DNA from: Cytophagales bacterium
GTDB lineage: Bacteria > Bacteroidota > Bacteroidia > Cytophagales > Spirosomataceae
Direction of reading: 5' to 3'
Length of the DNA stretch: 64,000 nt
Assembly: GCA_024742395.1 (NCBI GenBank)
Contig: JANSYO010000004.1
Span: 60,323-124,322, forward strand
Every line of letters begins with the position of its first letter. Positions within the stretch are counted from its first letter, which is position 1. Position numbers and translations under genes: made by a program. The notes below the pieces were generated by a model. That model did not search any database. It was not told the origin of the DNA and saw only the letters and a list, made by a program, of their open reading frames with translations. Positions 1-8,508 of this stretch are shown one piece after another.

Positions 1-1996
1 TCTCAGCCGTCTTTTTCATGATAAAGACACCATTTTGCCCTTTAAAAGGCTTAGTAGTTTTGTTTACAGCCAAACCGAATAACTTACCAATCGCTATACC
101 ATCAATACCGGCACTATTCAGCATACCTGTTTGGAAAGTAATGTCTTCAACAGATTCTACCAAAGCACCTGCACCATAAGAAGAAGCAATAGCGTTAAAA
201 TCGCCAGAGGCTTTAGCTAGTTTACCTAAAATCACATCGGCTTTCTTCTCATTCTTAACTTTTGCAATAATCTGATCTTTAAAGTCAGCAGCCTTAGGAT
301 CTTCCTTATCTGAAGCACCCGTTAAGGCAGCAACTATATAAGAATCATCTACTACAAAGACCTGATCAGCAACTTTTCCAACTTCAGCATCATTTCCAAA
401 TGCCCAAAGTACTACTTCTCTGGCATTCTGTACTGTATTAAATGAAGTAGCAGCAGGATTTACTCTTTGAGCAGAAAGCATCACCAAACTTTCATCTTCA
501 TCCGCTTTCTTCTTTAAATCTTCTGCTGTTTTTACAGTGGCTCTCAGATCTTCTGCAGCCTGATATGATTCATTAAGCGTTGCTTCAGAAGGTTCCAGAA
601 TTTTCGTAATGGCAGCCAACTTATACTTAATATTGCTTTTTGCACTAGTTACTTTTACGATGTGATAACCAAAATCAGTTTCTACTAAATTTGGCATAAG
701 ACCTTCACCTCTAAAACCAAACAAAGCGTTTTCAAACTCAGGAACCATTTGTCCATTATTAGAGAAATATCCCAGATCACCACCTTGTGAAGCTGTTCCA
801 TCAGAACCGTTAATTCTTGCCATAGTAGCAAAATCAGCTCCGCCTTTAATTTGATTTAAAATTCCTACCGCCTTTTCTCTAGCCGCAGCTTTTGCTTCGT
901 CTCCCTCTGCATCAGGACGTATCAATATATGAGAGGCTCTCATTGTGTACAAGGTATCTGTCTCAGTACCCTCATATTTATAAATAGTATAGTTTTGTCC
1001 CTCTTTAACCGGGCCAAAAGAACCTCCCTGAACTGTATTTGAAATCAGAGATAATACTTCATCAGATAATTCTCCAGCACTCCATGCGTATGGATTTCTT
1101 ATATCAGAGTTTGCAGAAGCATAAGCCTCAGCATTTTCTGCAGATGCCATACCTCTGGCCAAAAGATTAATTTCCTGCTGTAATGCAGCACTATCTTCCG
1201 GAGAAGGCACCACCTGATAAACTATGTAATCAAATGAACGACTGTTATAAGGAGTAAACTCTGACTTATGAGAACTGTAGTATGAGCTTACTTCATTATC
1301 TGTCACAGAAACCAATGTGTCATTTACACTATAAAAAGGCACATATAGGTATTCTCCACTTACTTTATCAGTAGTAGCTTTATATTCTTTCTTTGCCTCT
1401 GCAGAAGTTATATAACTTGCTGAAGCCACCAGGTTTTGATACTTCTCACTTTTTCTTATTTGAAGAAGACTGGTCTTGAAACTATCCCAGATATATTGTT
1501 GCTCGGCAGGTAATGTCTTATTTGCGGCAGCATTAATAAACTCTCTATGCTGAGCCTCGTTAAACTGACCTGTGTTAGGATCTGTAAACTGCTGACGGAT
1601 ATATGGGTGCAGGTTCTTAGTTCCCTGAATCATTTCGCGTAGTTCATCTGCAGTAACATCAATACCTAACTCATCATATTGTGCCTGGAAGGCATTATCC
1701 TGAATTAACTGCTCCCAAACCTGCTCACGAATGTTTCTTAAGTCTGCATCAGTGGCCGACCTGCCTGTAGAAAGCTCCAATTGCTGACGCTGAGCATCTA
1801 CCAATTTCACAAACTGCTGATAGTCAACGTCTACACCATTAATGGTACCTACTTTGTTCTGATCTCCTCCAAATAAACCGCCTGTAATGGAGTTTCCAGA
1901 GAAAATATCGCCACCCACAATGAATAACATAAGGGCTACTGCAAGAAAGCCCACCGCAATTCCTGACTTCTCTCTGATCTTATTAATTAATGCCAT
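1..1996 (-). CDS. PpiD/SurA-type peptidylprolyl isomerase, partial (C-terminus off the left edge)
   Basis: Open frame of 665 codons read from ATG at 1996 down to the window edge without a stop. The product is a membrane-anchored periplasmic folding helper. Residues about 12-28 form one transmembrane anchor (IAVGFLAVALMLFIVGG) after a short basic cytoplasmic tail, as in PpiD. A SurA_N-like helical region follows. A parvulin-type PPIase domain lies around residues 350-450, with RASHILIRP at its start, GGDLGYF in the middle and FGYHIVKV at its end. The Bacteroidota PpiD family is about 700 residues, so little is missing. It is monocistronic from its own promoter (2058-2089). It should assist folding of outer-membrane and secreted proteins, which suits the T9SS cargo found elsewhere in the window. 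Confidence 0.93.
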   Translation of the reverse strand, partial: MALINKIREKSGIAVGFLAVALMLFIVGGDIFSGNSITGGLFGGDQNKVGTINGVDVDYQQFVKLVDAQRQQLELSTGRSATDADLRNIREQVWEQLIQDNAFQAQYDELGIDVTADELREMIQGTKNLHPYIRQQFTDPNTGQFNEAQHREFINAAANKTLPAEQQYIWDSFKTSLLQIRKSEKYQNLVASASYITSAEAKKEYKATTDKVSGEYLYVPFYSVNDTLVSVTDNEVSSYYSSHKSEFTPYNSRSFDYIVYQVVPSPEDSAALQQEINLLARGMASAENAEAYASANSDIRNPYAWSAGELSDEVLSLISNTVQGGSFGPVKEGQNYTIYKYEGTETDTLYTMRASHILIRPDAEGDEAKAAAREKAVGILNQIKGGADFATMARINGSDGTASQGGDLGYFSNNGQMVPEFENALFGFRGEGLMPNLVETDFGYHIVKVTSAKSNIKYKLAAITKILEPSEATLNESYQAAEDLRATVKTAEDLKKKADEDESLVMLSAQRVNPAATSFNTVQNAREVVLWAFGNDAEVGKVADQVFVVDDSYIVAALTGASDKEDPKAADFKDQIIAKVKNEKKADVILGKLAKASGDFNAIASSYGAGALVESVEDITFQTGMLNSAGIDGIAIGKLFGLAVNKTTKPFKGQNGVFIMKKTAE

Positions 1997-2057
1997 GCTG
2001 TAATGTATATGATTAAATAACGCACATTGACCTAACCTTGGTCAAAAAAACGAGCCG

Positions 2058-2089
2058 CAAAAATAGGTAGATTCCAAGTGAATATCAAA
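2058..2089 (-). promoter_or_regulatory. Promoter for the PpiD-type gene
   Basis: On the minus strand a TTTG (-33) at 2089-2086 is followed after 20 nt by TATTTTTG (-7) at 2065-2058, an exact match to the Bacteroidota vegetative consensus TTG-N19-21-TAnnTTTG. This gives a 5' leader of roughly 55 nt before ATG at 1996. The leader contains a 6-bp inverted repeat (2027-2032 with 2040-2045, TTGACC/GGTCAA) of unknown role. Confidence 0.7.
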
Positions 2090-2181
2090 GAAATCTAATT
2101 TAGTTCTTTACTCTTTCTGAGGACGGGTCAAAATCCTGAGAATGAGCAGACTTAAATGTGGCTAATTTTAAATAAATACGC

Positions 2182-3186
2182 TTAAAATCCTTTACCTGTA
2201 GTTTTAGTTCTGATCCTGCACAAATAACTATCTGCTGTAATATAGAGTGTAGAACCCTTGTCTCCCCAATTACAATTTGAAGTGGCTTCACCTGTTTCAA
2301 TTCTTCCCAGCAACTTACCGTTTGGCCTAAGTACAAGAATTCCGCCCGGTCCTGTGCTGAAAATATTTCCATTCTTATCTGTCTTTAAACCGTCGGGAAG
2401 TCCTGCAAGCCCACTTTTTACCATATCAGTAGCATCAAATAGAACTTTCCCTTCGCCTAAATCACCATTCGACTTAATAGGATAGGAAAGAATAAAGGCG
2501 GCATCGGGATCAGACTGAGCCACATACAAGATTGTCTCGTCAGGTGATAGTGCCACGCCGTTTGGTCGACTTAGATTTTCAATAACTAACTCTGCCGGCC
2601 CTCCCTTTTGAACTTTATATACCCCAAAAAGGTCTATCTCACGAGTGGTAGCATGTTCTCTGTTGGGAAGCCCGTACGGCGGATCTGTAAAGTAATATGT
2701 GCCATTTGAGGCCTGAACCACATCATTCGGGCTGTTAAATCTTTTCCCCTTCCAGTTGTCAGCTAAAGGATATTTACCTTCGCCTCCCTTTAAAGCCATT
2801 CTTGTTAATCGCCTGTCGCCATGTTCGCAAGCCACCAGTTCGCCATCGCTGTTAATTATCAATCCATTACTTCCGGGCTCCAGGCTGTAAGGAGGTATGC
2901 CGGTAAAACCCGAAGGCTTTAAGAACACGCTAAGTCCCTCTTCCTCTTTCCATTTAAAAATTGTATTCTCAGGCACGTCCGAAAAAAGAAGACAAGCACT
3001 CTCTTTATTCCACACAGGTCCTTCTGACCAATTAAAGCCTTCGGCCAAAACCTCAATTTTTGCTTCCTTATCTATCAATTCATAAAAAGCCGGATCATTA
3101 ACAATTAATTTTCCGATAGTTTTGTTTTGACCAAGCAGATTTGCACTTATTGAAAACATAAGAAGTAAAAGTTTAATAGTGTTCAT
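2182..3186 (-). CDS. Exported SMP-30/gluconolaconase/LRE family protein
   Basis: Predicted exported beta-propeller hydrolase of the SMP-30/gluconolactonase family, which opens sugar lactones such as gluconolactone or xylonolactone with a bound divalent metal. I chose ATG at 3186, giving 334 residues, because it begins a clean signal peptide (MNTIKLLLLMFSISANLLGQ); an upstream in-frame ATG at 3237 would add 17 polar residues. Family signatures include WSEGPVW near the N-terminus, FNSPNDVV and YFTDPPYG in the middle, and RPNGVALSPDE followed by LPDGLKTD. The gene is single and diverges from the AlbA_2 gene. It could supply the lactonase step missing from the sugar-acid operon at 54.2-57.4 kb, but that is inference with no positional support. 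Confidence 0.85.
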   Translation of the reverse strand: MNTIKLLLLMFSISANLLGQNKTIGKLIVNDPAFYELIDKEAKIEVLAEGFNWSEGPVWNKESACLLFSDVPENTIFKWKEEEGLSVFLKPSGFTGIPPYSLEPGSNGLIINSDGELVACEHGDRRLTRMALKGGEGKYPLADNWKGKRFNSPNDVVQASNGTYYFTDPPYGLPNREHATTREIDLFGVYKVQKGGPAELVIENLSRPNGVALSPDETILYVAQSDPDAAFILSYPIKSNGDLGEGKVLFDATDMVKSGLAGLPDGLKTDKNGNIFSTGPGGILVLRPNGKLLGRIETGEATSNCNWGDKGSTLYITADSYLCRIRTKTTGKGF

Positions 3187-3315
3187 AGGGTTGAATCTTA
3201 AAGATTTAGATTTAAAATTAGAAAAGGATATGGACATTCCGCTTGATGTTTTTTTGTTTTTAAAGTCTGCCCCATAATTTTAAAAGTATAAGTGTCCTGA
3301 AAAAGTGGCAGAAGA

Positions 3316-3951
3316 ATGGATTTTAAAGAATTATCAAAACTTGTTTTAAACGGAGAAGGGGATCATCTGGAGTTTAAATTAAAGTCAAATCACCCTGAGA
3401 AAATAATTCGTGAAATGGTGGCTTTTGCCAATACCAGTGGAGGAAAACTACTTATCGGTGTAAATGACAATGGAGAGTTAATAGGGCTTTCTTATGCCGA
3501 CGAAGACGAGTACGTATTGGAAAAAGCCTTGAAAAATGGAATAGAACCTGCCTTAAACTATAAACTGGAGAAGGTCAGGCTACCAGAGGGTAAGGAGGTA
3601 TTGGTTTTTAATATTCCAAAAGGGACAGAAAGACCTTATTATATTTTAGGTGATAACGGCACAAAAAAAGTATATGTCAGAGTCGCCGATAAATCTATTC
3701 AAGCCAGCAAAGAAGCCCGTGAAATACTCAAGGGTTATACAAAAAATAAAAGCCTAAGATTTACGTACGGCGACAAGGAAACCCATTTAATGAAATACCT
3801 TTCAGAAAACTTAAAAGTAACGGTTAGCGAATTTGCCAAGCTTGTGAATATTCCAAAGAAAAATGCCTCCAGAACGCTCATTTTATTGGTTCTTACCAAT
3901 GTTCTCGGCATTAATTACAAGGAAATTGAAGACGAGTTTTATTTACTTTAA
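3316..3951 (+). CDS. AlbA_2 (Schlafen-like) domain protein with C-terminal winged helix
   Basis: 211 residues. The N-terminal part (about residues 14-130) has the AlbA_2/Schlafen signature: a glutamate in HLEFK, then MVAFANTSGGKLLIGVNDNG and a DKSIQAS segment. The C-terminal 60 residues look like a winged helix-turn-helix (MKYLSENLKVTVSEFAKLV). Proteins of this group bind nucleic acid and are often called transcriptional regulators or ATP-binding proteins, but their targets are mostly unknown. It is monocistronic. Its stop overlaps the stop of the convergent M16 gene by 4 bp. A near-consensus -7 box (TAATTTTA, last base off) lies about 35 nt upstream. Confidence 0.85.
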   Translation: MDFKELSKLVLNGEGDHLEFKLKSNHPEKIIREMVAFANTSGGKLLIGVNDNGELIGLSYADEDEYVLEKALKNGIEPALNYKLEKVRLPEGKEVLVFNIPKGTERPYYILGDNGTKKVYVRVADKSIQASKEAREILKGYTKNKSLRFTYGDKETHLMKYLSENLKVTVSEFAKLVNIPKKNASRTLILLVLTNVLGINYKEIEDEFYLL

Positions 3952-5222
3952 ATCACCTCTCCTACTATTACCTTAGTCATTTCATCAAAATTTAAATACC
4001 TGTTAGCCATCTCCTGAACATCAAGTGTAGTCACAGCCAATACACTTTGAATAAACTTATCGTAATAATCTAAAGGCAGATCATTTAAGACAATACTTTT
4101 TTGTCTGTTCATCACTTCAAATGCGGTAGTTACCGAACCTGCGAAACTCCCACACATGTAGTTTTTAACTAGCTCCAGCTCCCCTTCAGTAATCAATGAA
4201 TTTTGAAGAAGTTTGATTTCTTTCTGTATTTCATGAAGTGTTTCTTTTGTGTTTTCCTTCACTACATCGGTACCAATAGTTAAATATCCAGCTTCCCTTA
4301 CAGGACTAATGGAGGAGGAAATACCGTATGTAAAGCCCTTTTCCTCCCTGATATTTTTCATCAATCTGCTTCCAAAGTAACCTCCAAAGGCTGTATTACA
4401 AACCATAAGTCTAAAGAAATCAGGATGCTTTCTTCCGAGCATATACTTCCCCATACGAATCGTGGATTGCATGCTATCTGTTTTCTTAATAACTGTAGTC
4501 TCCGGAACCAGAGTATTAAATTCTAAAGGTAAGGCTTCCGTATCTTGAAGATTCAAAGTCCCAAAAACACTTTCAATTGTTTTTATCTCTATGTCAGAGA
4601 CTTTCCCTGAAGCAAAAATCGAAAATTGACAGCCCTTTATTCTTGTTTCATAGAACTCCTTAAGATTCGCCTGTGAAATAAGATCAAGATCCTCCATTTC
4701 ATCGTTTTGACCTAAAAGATGGTCTTTCCCAAAAAGCTTTTCCCTGTAAATTCTGTTAGCCAGGTAAGAAGGTTTTTCAAGGTTTAACTGAAGAGTTTGT
4801 TTGGCTATTTTACGTTGAGTTTCAAGTTCCTCTTGATCAAAAGAAGCATTGGTCAGGATATCCACAACAGTTTCTAAATACATCTTCAGGTTTCTGTTTA
4901 AACCATGAATAGTAAGATATAATCTATCTACCTGCTGAGAGACTTCAATAAAACCACCATACAAGCTAAACTCTTCTGCCACCTGAGTAGCAGTTTTGCT
5001 TGTAGTGCCGCCCAAAAGCATTTTAGAAAACAGGCTTTTGAATCCCTTATGCTCGGCATAACCATAACCAGCATCAAATACAAGCTCTACTCTCAAAACA
5101 TCCTGTGTACCAAAACCGGCAATATAAAGATCTGACCCATTACTAAACTGAGCTTTTTCAATAGCAGGAAGTATGATAGATTGTATTGTATGAAATTCTG
5201 GGGCAATAGACCGGTCGAGCAT
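3948..5222 (-). CDS. M16 family peptidase homologue, catalytically inactive type
   Basis: 424 residues with the two-lobed M16B (pitrilysin/processing-peptidase-like) architecture. The zinc motif HxxEH is absent: where the active relative at 62340 has HFWEHM, this protein has SLFSKM within GFKSLFSKMLLGGT, so both histidines and the catalytic glutamate are gone. The C-lobe keeps the typical FGGYFGSRLMKNIREEKGFTYG substrate-binding stretch (given here in short: GSRLMKNIREEKG). In this family such subunits pair with an active partner. There is no signal peptide. A -7 box lies 16 nt upstream (5238-5245). It is convergent with the AlbA_2 gene. Confidence 0.9.
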   Translation of the reverse strand: MLDRSIAPEFHTIQSIILPAIEKAQFSNGSDLYIAGFGTQDVLRVELVFDAGYGYAEHKGFKSLFSKMLLGGTTSKTATQVAEEFSLYGGFIEVSQQVDRLYLTIHGLNRNLKMYLETVVDILTNASFDQEELETQRKIAKQTLQLNLEKPSYLANRIYREKLFGKDHLLGQNDEMEDLDLISQANLKEFYETRIKGCQFSIFASGKVSDIEIKTIESVFGTLNLQDTEALPLEFNTLVPETTVIKKTDSMQSTIRMGKYMLGRKHPDFFRLMVCNTAFGGYFGSRLMKNIREEKGFTYGISSSISPVREAGYLTIGTDVVKENTKETLHEIQKEIKLLQNSLITEGELELVKNYMCGSFAGSVTTAFEVMNRQKSIVLNDLPLDYYDKFIQSVLAVTTLDVQEMANRYLNFDEMTKVIVGEVI

Positions 5223-5237
5223 TCTTCAATTTTTTTG

Positions 5238-5245
5238 CAAATATA
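5238..5245 (-). promoter_or_regulatory. -7 promoter element for the inactive M16 gene
   Basis: Minus-strand TATATTTG matches TAnnTTTG exactly and sits 16 nt before the ATG, implying a very short leader. No TTG at the expected -33 position was found. Confidence 0.45.
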
Positions 5246-5250
5246 GACAA

Positions 5251-5282
5251 CAAAAAAGCCTTCCCGATTACCGGAAAGGCTT
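5251..5282 (-). terminator. Rho-independent terminator of the first small lipoprotein gene
   Basis: Minus-strand stem AAGCCTT/AAGGCTT with extra inner C-G pairs, followed by a T6 run. It lies just beyond the stop at 5306. Confidence 0.8.
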
Positions 5283-5305
5283 AATCTAAAAAGACTTGCT
5301 AAATA

Positions 5306-5524
5306 TTACTCAGCAGTTACTTCTTCAACTTTCTCTTCAACTGCATCACCAGCAGCTTCCATTGTAGCTCCTACAGAGTCAACAGTAGCTTCAGCAGCAT
5401 CCATTGTAGCGTCAGCAGCATCTTCAACCATAGTAGCAGCTTCTTCAGCAGTTTCAGTAGCAGAAGAACAAGCAGTGAAAGCAGTCATACCTGCTAATAA
5501 CATTACAGCGATTAATTTTTTCAT
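5306..5524 (-). CDS. Small acidic Ala/Glu-rich lipoprotein, tandem copy 1
   Basis: 72 residues. A lipoprotein signal peptide ends in AFTAC with the lipidated cysteine at position 19 (MKKLIAVMLLAGMTAFTACSS). The mature part is only Ala, Glu, Val, Thr, Asp and Met with a repeated (D)SVGATMEAA-like heptad flavour, so it is probably an extended or coiled-coil acidic tail. The function is unknown. It is the first of three paralogues in tandem. Each has its own leader and its own strong terminator, so they are separate transcripts rather than an operon. The first 19 residues are almost identical among the three, and so is the 45 nt of leader before the ATG. Confidence 0.85.
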   Translation of the reverse strand: MKKLIAVMLLAGMTAFTACSSATETAEEAATMVEDAADATMDAAEATVDSVGATMEAAGDAVEEKVEEVTAE

Positions 5525-5638
5525 TTGGAATTTTTTCGATTAAGTAATTAAAGCTTAAAATTTCCTTAATTTTTCCGTATTGGCAAGGGTAATGCGAGTA
5601 TTTCTTTAAGTTTTTCTTAATTTCTTCCTTTTGTACAA
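5525..5638 (-). promoter_or_regulatory. Conserved leader and upstream TTGTACAA box of copy 1
   Basis: The 45 nt before the ATG match the leaders of copies 2 and 3 (AATTTTAAGCTTTAATTA core). About 107 nt upstream lies the palindrome TTGTACAA (5631-5638), followed by AAAG. The same box stands 105 nt upstream of copy 2, so it is probably part of the promoter or an operator. No exact TAnnTTTG box is seen. Confidence 0.4.
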
Positions 5639-5744
5639 TTCTAACGCTCTATATTTATACTACTTGCCAAAGTATTCATACCTAATAGATTATAAAAAAG
5701 GAGTTAATATTTAAAACTTGGAGAGACGTTCTATATACCCCCAT

Positions 5745-5780
5745 AAAAAAACAAAAGCCTTCTCTTTTCAGAGAAGGCTT
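5745..5780 (-). terminator. Rho-independent terminator of the second small lipoprotein gene
   Basis: Perfect 10-bp stem (5755-5764 with 5771-5780, GAGAAGGCTT), 6-nt loop, then a T-rich tract on the minus strand. Confidence 0.85.
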
Positions 5781-5802
5781 AAGTAGTATTAAATACTAAA
5801 TA

Positions 5803-6000
5803 TTATTCAGCCGCAGCTTCAACTGTCTCAGTAGCATCTTCCATAGTAGCACCTACAGAGTCAACAACTGCCTCAACAGGAGCCTCTTCTACTACAGTCT
5901 CTTCAACAACAGCAGCCTCTTCAGTAGTTTCAGCCTGAGAAGAACAAGCAGTAAAAGCAGTCATACCTGCTACTAACATTACAGCGATTAATTTTTTCAT
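5803..6000 (-). CDS. Small acidic lipoprotein, tandem copy 2
   Basis: 65 residues. Lipobox AFTAC with Cys19. The mature region is a run of Glu, Val, Ala and Thr (AAVVEETVVEEAPVEAVV) ending with the same VDSVGATMEDA element as copy 1. The function is unknown. It shares the signal peptide and leader with its neighbours and has its own terminator at 5745-5780. The high identity of the 5' halves and the divergence of the acidic tails suggest recent duplication with rapid change by in-frame repeat slippage. Confidence 0.85.
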   Translation of the reverse strand: MKKLIAVMLVAGMTAFTACSSQAETTEEAAVVEETVVEEAPVEAVVDSVGATMEDATETVEAAAE

Positions 6001-6112
6001 TTGATTTGTTTAATTATGTAATTAAAGCTTAAAATTCTCTTAAATTCTGATCTGCACCAAACAGTAAATCAAAATATTTTTAATTTTTCCTTAAAATATT
6101 GCTTTTGTACAA
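6001..6112 (-). promoter_or_regulatory. Conserved leader and upstream TTGTACAA box of copy 2
   Basis: Leader nearly identical to copy 3 over the first 35 nt and to copy 1 over the GCTTTAATTA core. TTGTACAA at 6105-6112 lies 105 nt before the ATG, at the same distance as in copy 1. Confidence 0.4.
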
Positions 6113-6204
6113 TAACCCATATGCAATATTATAATACTTAAACGAAAACTTGTGTTTCGTCACATTTTGAGCACAATCTTCTCTCCGGCCAATTACACCC
6201 CATA

Positions 6205-6240
6205 AACAAAGAAACGCCCCTGATTTCTCAAGGGCGTTTC
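6205..6240 (-). terminator. Rho-independent terminator of the third small lipoprotein gene
   Basis: 9-bp stem GAAACGCCC/GGGCGTTTC (6211-6219 with 6232-6240) with a further TGA/TCA inner pairing, followed on the minus strand by a T-rich tract. Confidence 0.8.
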
Positions 6241-6261
6241 TTATAGTACTATCTACTAAAA

Positions 6262-6447
6262 TTATTCAGCAACTTCTTCAACTGCTTCTTCTGTAACTTC
6301 TACAGAATCAACAGCTACCTCAGCCGGAGCCTCTTCTTCTACAGTTTCTTCAACAACTGCAGCTTCTTCAGTAGTTTCAGCTTCAGAAGAACAAGCAGTA
6401 AAAGCAGTCATACCTGCTACTAACATTACAGCGATTAATTTTTTCAT
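6262..6447 (-). CDS. Small acidic lipoprotein, tandem copy 3
   Basis: 61 residues from ATG at 6447. An upstream in-frame ATG at 6516 is rejected because it would put 23 basic residues before the lipoprotein signal and because the ATG at 6447 aligns with the starts of copies 1 and 2. Lipobox AFTAC with Cys19, then a Glu/Val/Ala tail. It lacks the ATMEDA element. The TTGTACAA box of the other two copies is not found at the equivalent distance. The function is unknown. Confidence 0.85.
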   Translation of the reverse strand: MKKLIAVMLVAGMTAFTACSSEAETTEEAAVVEETVEEEAPAEVAVDSVEVTEEAVEEVAE

Positions 6448-6582
6448 TTCGATTTGTTTAATTATGTAACTAAATCTTAAATTTTTCTTAATTAATTTTT
6501 TAGTTCCAAATTTCAACTTCTGAATTATTTAAAATATTCTTAAAAACATTTAAATATCCAATTATTCCTAGATTACGTAGAA

Positions 6583-7080
6583 TTAGTTGCTCTCAGGTTT
6601 GATAATTTTGTACAAACCAGTGGTTCTGAAAGTGAAGAAGCGGTGGCCAATAAAATTGGCAATAAAGCTACAAGCCATACCCGCCAGGTGTGATCCTTTA
6701 TTTTTTAGAAGTTCGCTGTACTCGCTGAAATACACATTAGCAATTTCATTTCTTACTAAAATCGAAATGATTTCCTGTACCCCTAGAGCCAGAGAAGCAA
6801 TAATGAAAAATTTAAGCCATTCCCTTCTTGTATTACCCGTGCCCTTAGCAGAAAAGGCCCATAACTTGGCAGGGATAAAGCTAACAGCCGTTGAGATCAT
6901 GTAAGCCCAAAAGACACTCCAGGCAAAAGCCTTATTATCGTGCCAGCCCAGTTTGAGAAAAATATCCATTAAAGGTATCTGGGAAAGGAAATTAACTGCC
7001 GCACCGAAAGTCCCAGTTAGAAAGAACTTCAAAAAACCGCCGATTTCCTTTTTGTTTATATGCTTTGCTACTTTACCCAA
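6583..7080 (-). CDS. GtrA-like membrane protein
   Basis: 165 residues with four predicted membrane helices and the GtrA family layout, ending in a conserved block (FIANFIGHRFFTFR) typical of GtrA/DPMS-type flippases. GtrA proteins move polyprenyl-phosphate-linked sugars or act with glycosyltransferases. The start is uncertain: the frame opens with TTG at 7080, there is no ATG before the first helix, and an in-frame stop lies 10-12 nt upstream. It follows nuoN by only 9 nt and is likely cotranscribed with nuoKLMN, although no functional link to complex I is known. Confidence 0.82.
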   Translation of the reverse strand: MGKVAKHINKKEIGGFLKFFLTGTFGAAVNFLSQIPLMDIFLKLGWHDNKAFAWSVFWAYMISTAVSFIPAKLWAFSAKGTGNTRREWLKFFIIASLALGVQEIISILVRNEIANVYFSEYSELLKNKGSHLAGMACSFIANFIGHRFFTFRTTGLYKIIKPESN

Positions 7081-7089
7081 ACTGACTTT

Positions 7090-8478
7090 TTAAAATATTG
7101 AACGAATAAGGTCTGGAAATATTCCTAAAACAATCGTTCCAAGAGTAGTAATCCCAAAGATAATTTTAAATATTGAATTAATCTTAATGGTACTCAATTC
7201 ACCACTTCTATCAAAAGCCTCTTTAATTGGCTTGAAGTAATAATAAATTGCGACAGCCGACATCAGTACGGCAACAATGATTAACCAGAAGAAATCTGAT
7301 CCTGAAGCATTGCTGAAAACGAAAAACTTACCCCAGAACCCCGCAGTTAGTGGAATACCAGATAAAGAAAGCATAGAAATTGTCAATACAGCCGTGAGGA
7401 ATCCATTCTCCTTGATCAGGCCTCTAAATAAATCAATCTTTTCATAGGCTCTGCCGTTCTCCGTTCTTTCTTTAGATACAACAAGCAGCACCCCAAAAGC
7501 TGAAATAGTAGCCAGTGTATACGCTAATGAATAAAACAAGATAGTGCTTAGTGCATTGTTATGATCTCCCAATAGAGCCAGCAACATAAAACCGGCATGT
7601 GAGATACTTGAATAGGCCATTAAACGCTTAAAACTACTTTGCGACAAGGCTCCCAGATTACCTATGACGAGCGAGAGTAATACGACAACCGCAAACATAA
7701 TGGCCCATACCTCACCCAGCCCGTTAAACGCCGAGCTAAGAATTTTAAAAAGAGCCACAAAACCTGCCGTCTTTACTATTGTAGACATAAAGGCGGTAAA
7801 GATAGTAGGTGCTCCTTCGTAAACATCGGGAGTCCACAAATGGAAAGGTGCTGCCGAAACTTTGAACAACATACCTATCAACATAAAGGTGCAGCCAATC
7901 CAAAGAAATAAGGCGTCTGCAGAGCCTTCTTGCATCAGATCTGAAACACTATCTAAATTAAAACTACCAGTAGCTCCATAAAACATGGCGATACCAAATA
8001 ATAAAATCCCTGTAGCAAAGGCCCCCATCAGGAAATACTTGATTGCAGCCTCGTTTCCTCTCAGATTTCTCTTATCTGCCCCCGTAAGAACATACATGGC
8101 TACAGAAAGGATTTCAATTCCTAAGAACAGCATGATTAGATTATTGTACGAAACCATCATGATGGCTCCTACCAAAGAGAACTGAGCAATAGCCAAATAT
8201 TCTGCAGGTTGTGAAAATTCTATTCTATCAAAGCCCTCTGAAAGACTTAAAACTAAAATAGCGGTAACGATAACGATTGCCCAAAAGGCTATAGATTCAT
8301 TGTTTACAGCCAGCATACCATTGAAATAATATCCTGGTGCATTCCAATCAACAAAGGATAATCCCAGTGCAAGCAAAAGAAATAAAATGCTTAAAGGAAA
8401 AACCAACTTCTTATTGTCTGCAAAACCCAAAAAGAGTGTCAGAAGACCGGTAATAGAAAGTGAGATAATTGGATACAT
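7090..8478 (-). CDS. nuoN: NADH-quinone oxidoreductase subunit N
   Basis: 462 residues, an antiporter-like membrane subunit of respiratory complex I with about 14 helices. It contributes to proton translocation driven by NADH oxidation and menaquinone reduction. The core motif KVSAAPFHLWTPDVYEGAPT carries the conserved lysine and proline of the proton channel. Another key lysine lies in the SFKRLMAYSSISHAGF helix. Its length is normal for NuoN. It is the last nuo gene of the nuoKLMN set, 30 nt after nuoM. Confidence 0.96.
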   Translation of the reverse strand: MYPIISLSITGLLTLFLGFADNKKLVFPLSILFLLLALGLSFVDWNAPGYYFNGMLAVNNESIAFWAIVIVTAILVLSLSEGFDRIEFSQPAEYLAIAQFSLVGAIMMVSYNNLIMLFLGIEILSVAMYVLTGADKRNLRGNEAAIKYFLMGAFATGILLFGIAMFYGATGSFNLDSVSDLMQEGSADALFLWIGCTFMLIGMLFKVSAAPFHLWTPDVYEGAPTIFTAFMSTIVKTAGFVALFKILSSAFNGLGEVWAIMFAVVVLLSLVIGNLGALSQSSFKRLMAYSSISHAGFMLLALLGDHNNALSTILFYSLAYTLATISAFGVLLVVSKERTENGRAYEKIDLFRGLIKENGFLTAVLTISMLSLSGIPLTAGFWGKFFVFSNASGSDFFWLIIVAVLMSAVAIYYYFKPIKEAFDRSGELSTIKINSIFKIIFGITTLGTIVLGIFPDLIRSIF

Positions 8479-8508
8479 ATTGTTTCCGATACAATCGGTT
8501 AAAAAACT

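Noticed and set aside
6608..6615. TTGTACAA box as an upstream element of lipoprotein copy 3
   Set aside because: It lies inside the GtrA coding sequence at a different distance (about 161 nt) from the ATG; likely chance.
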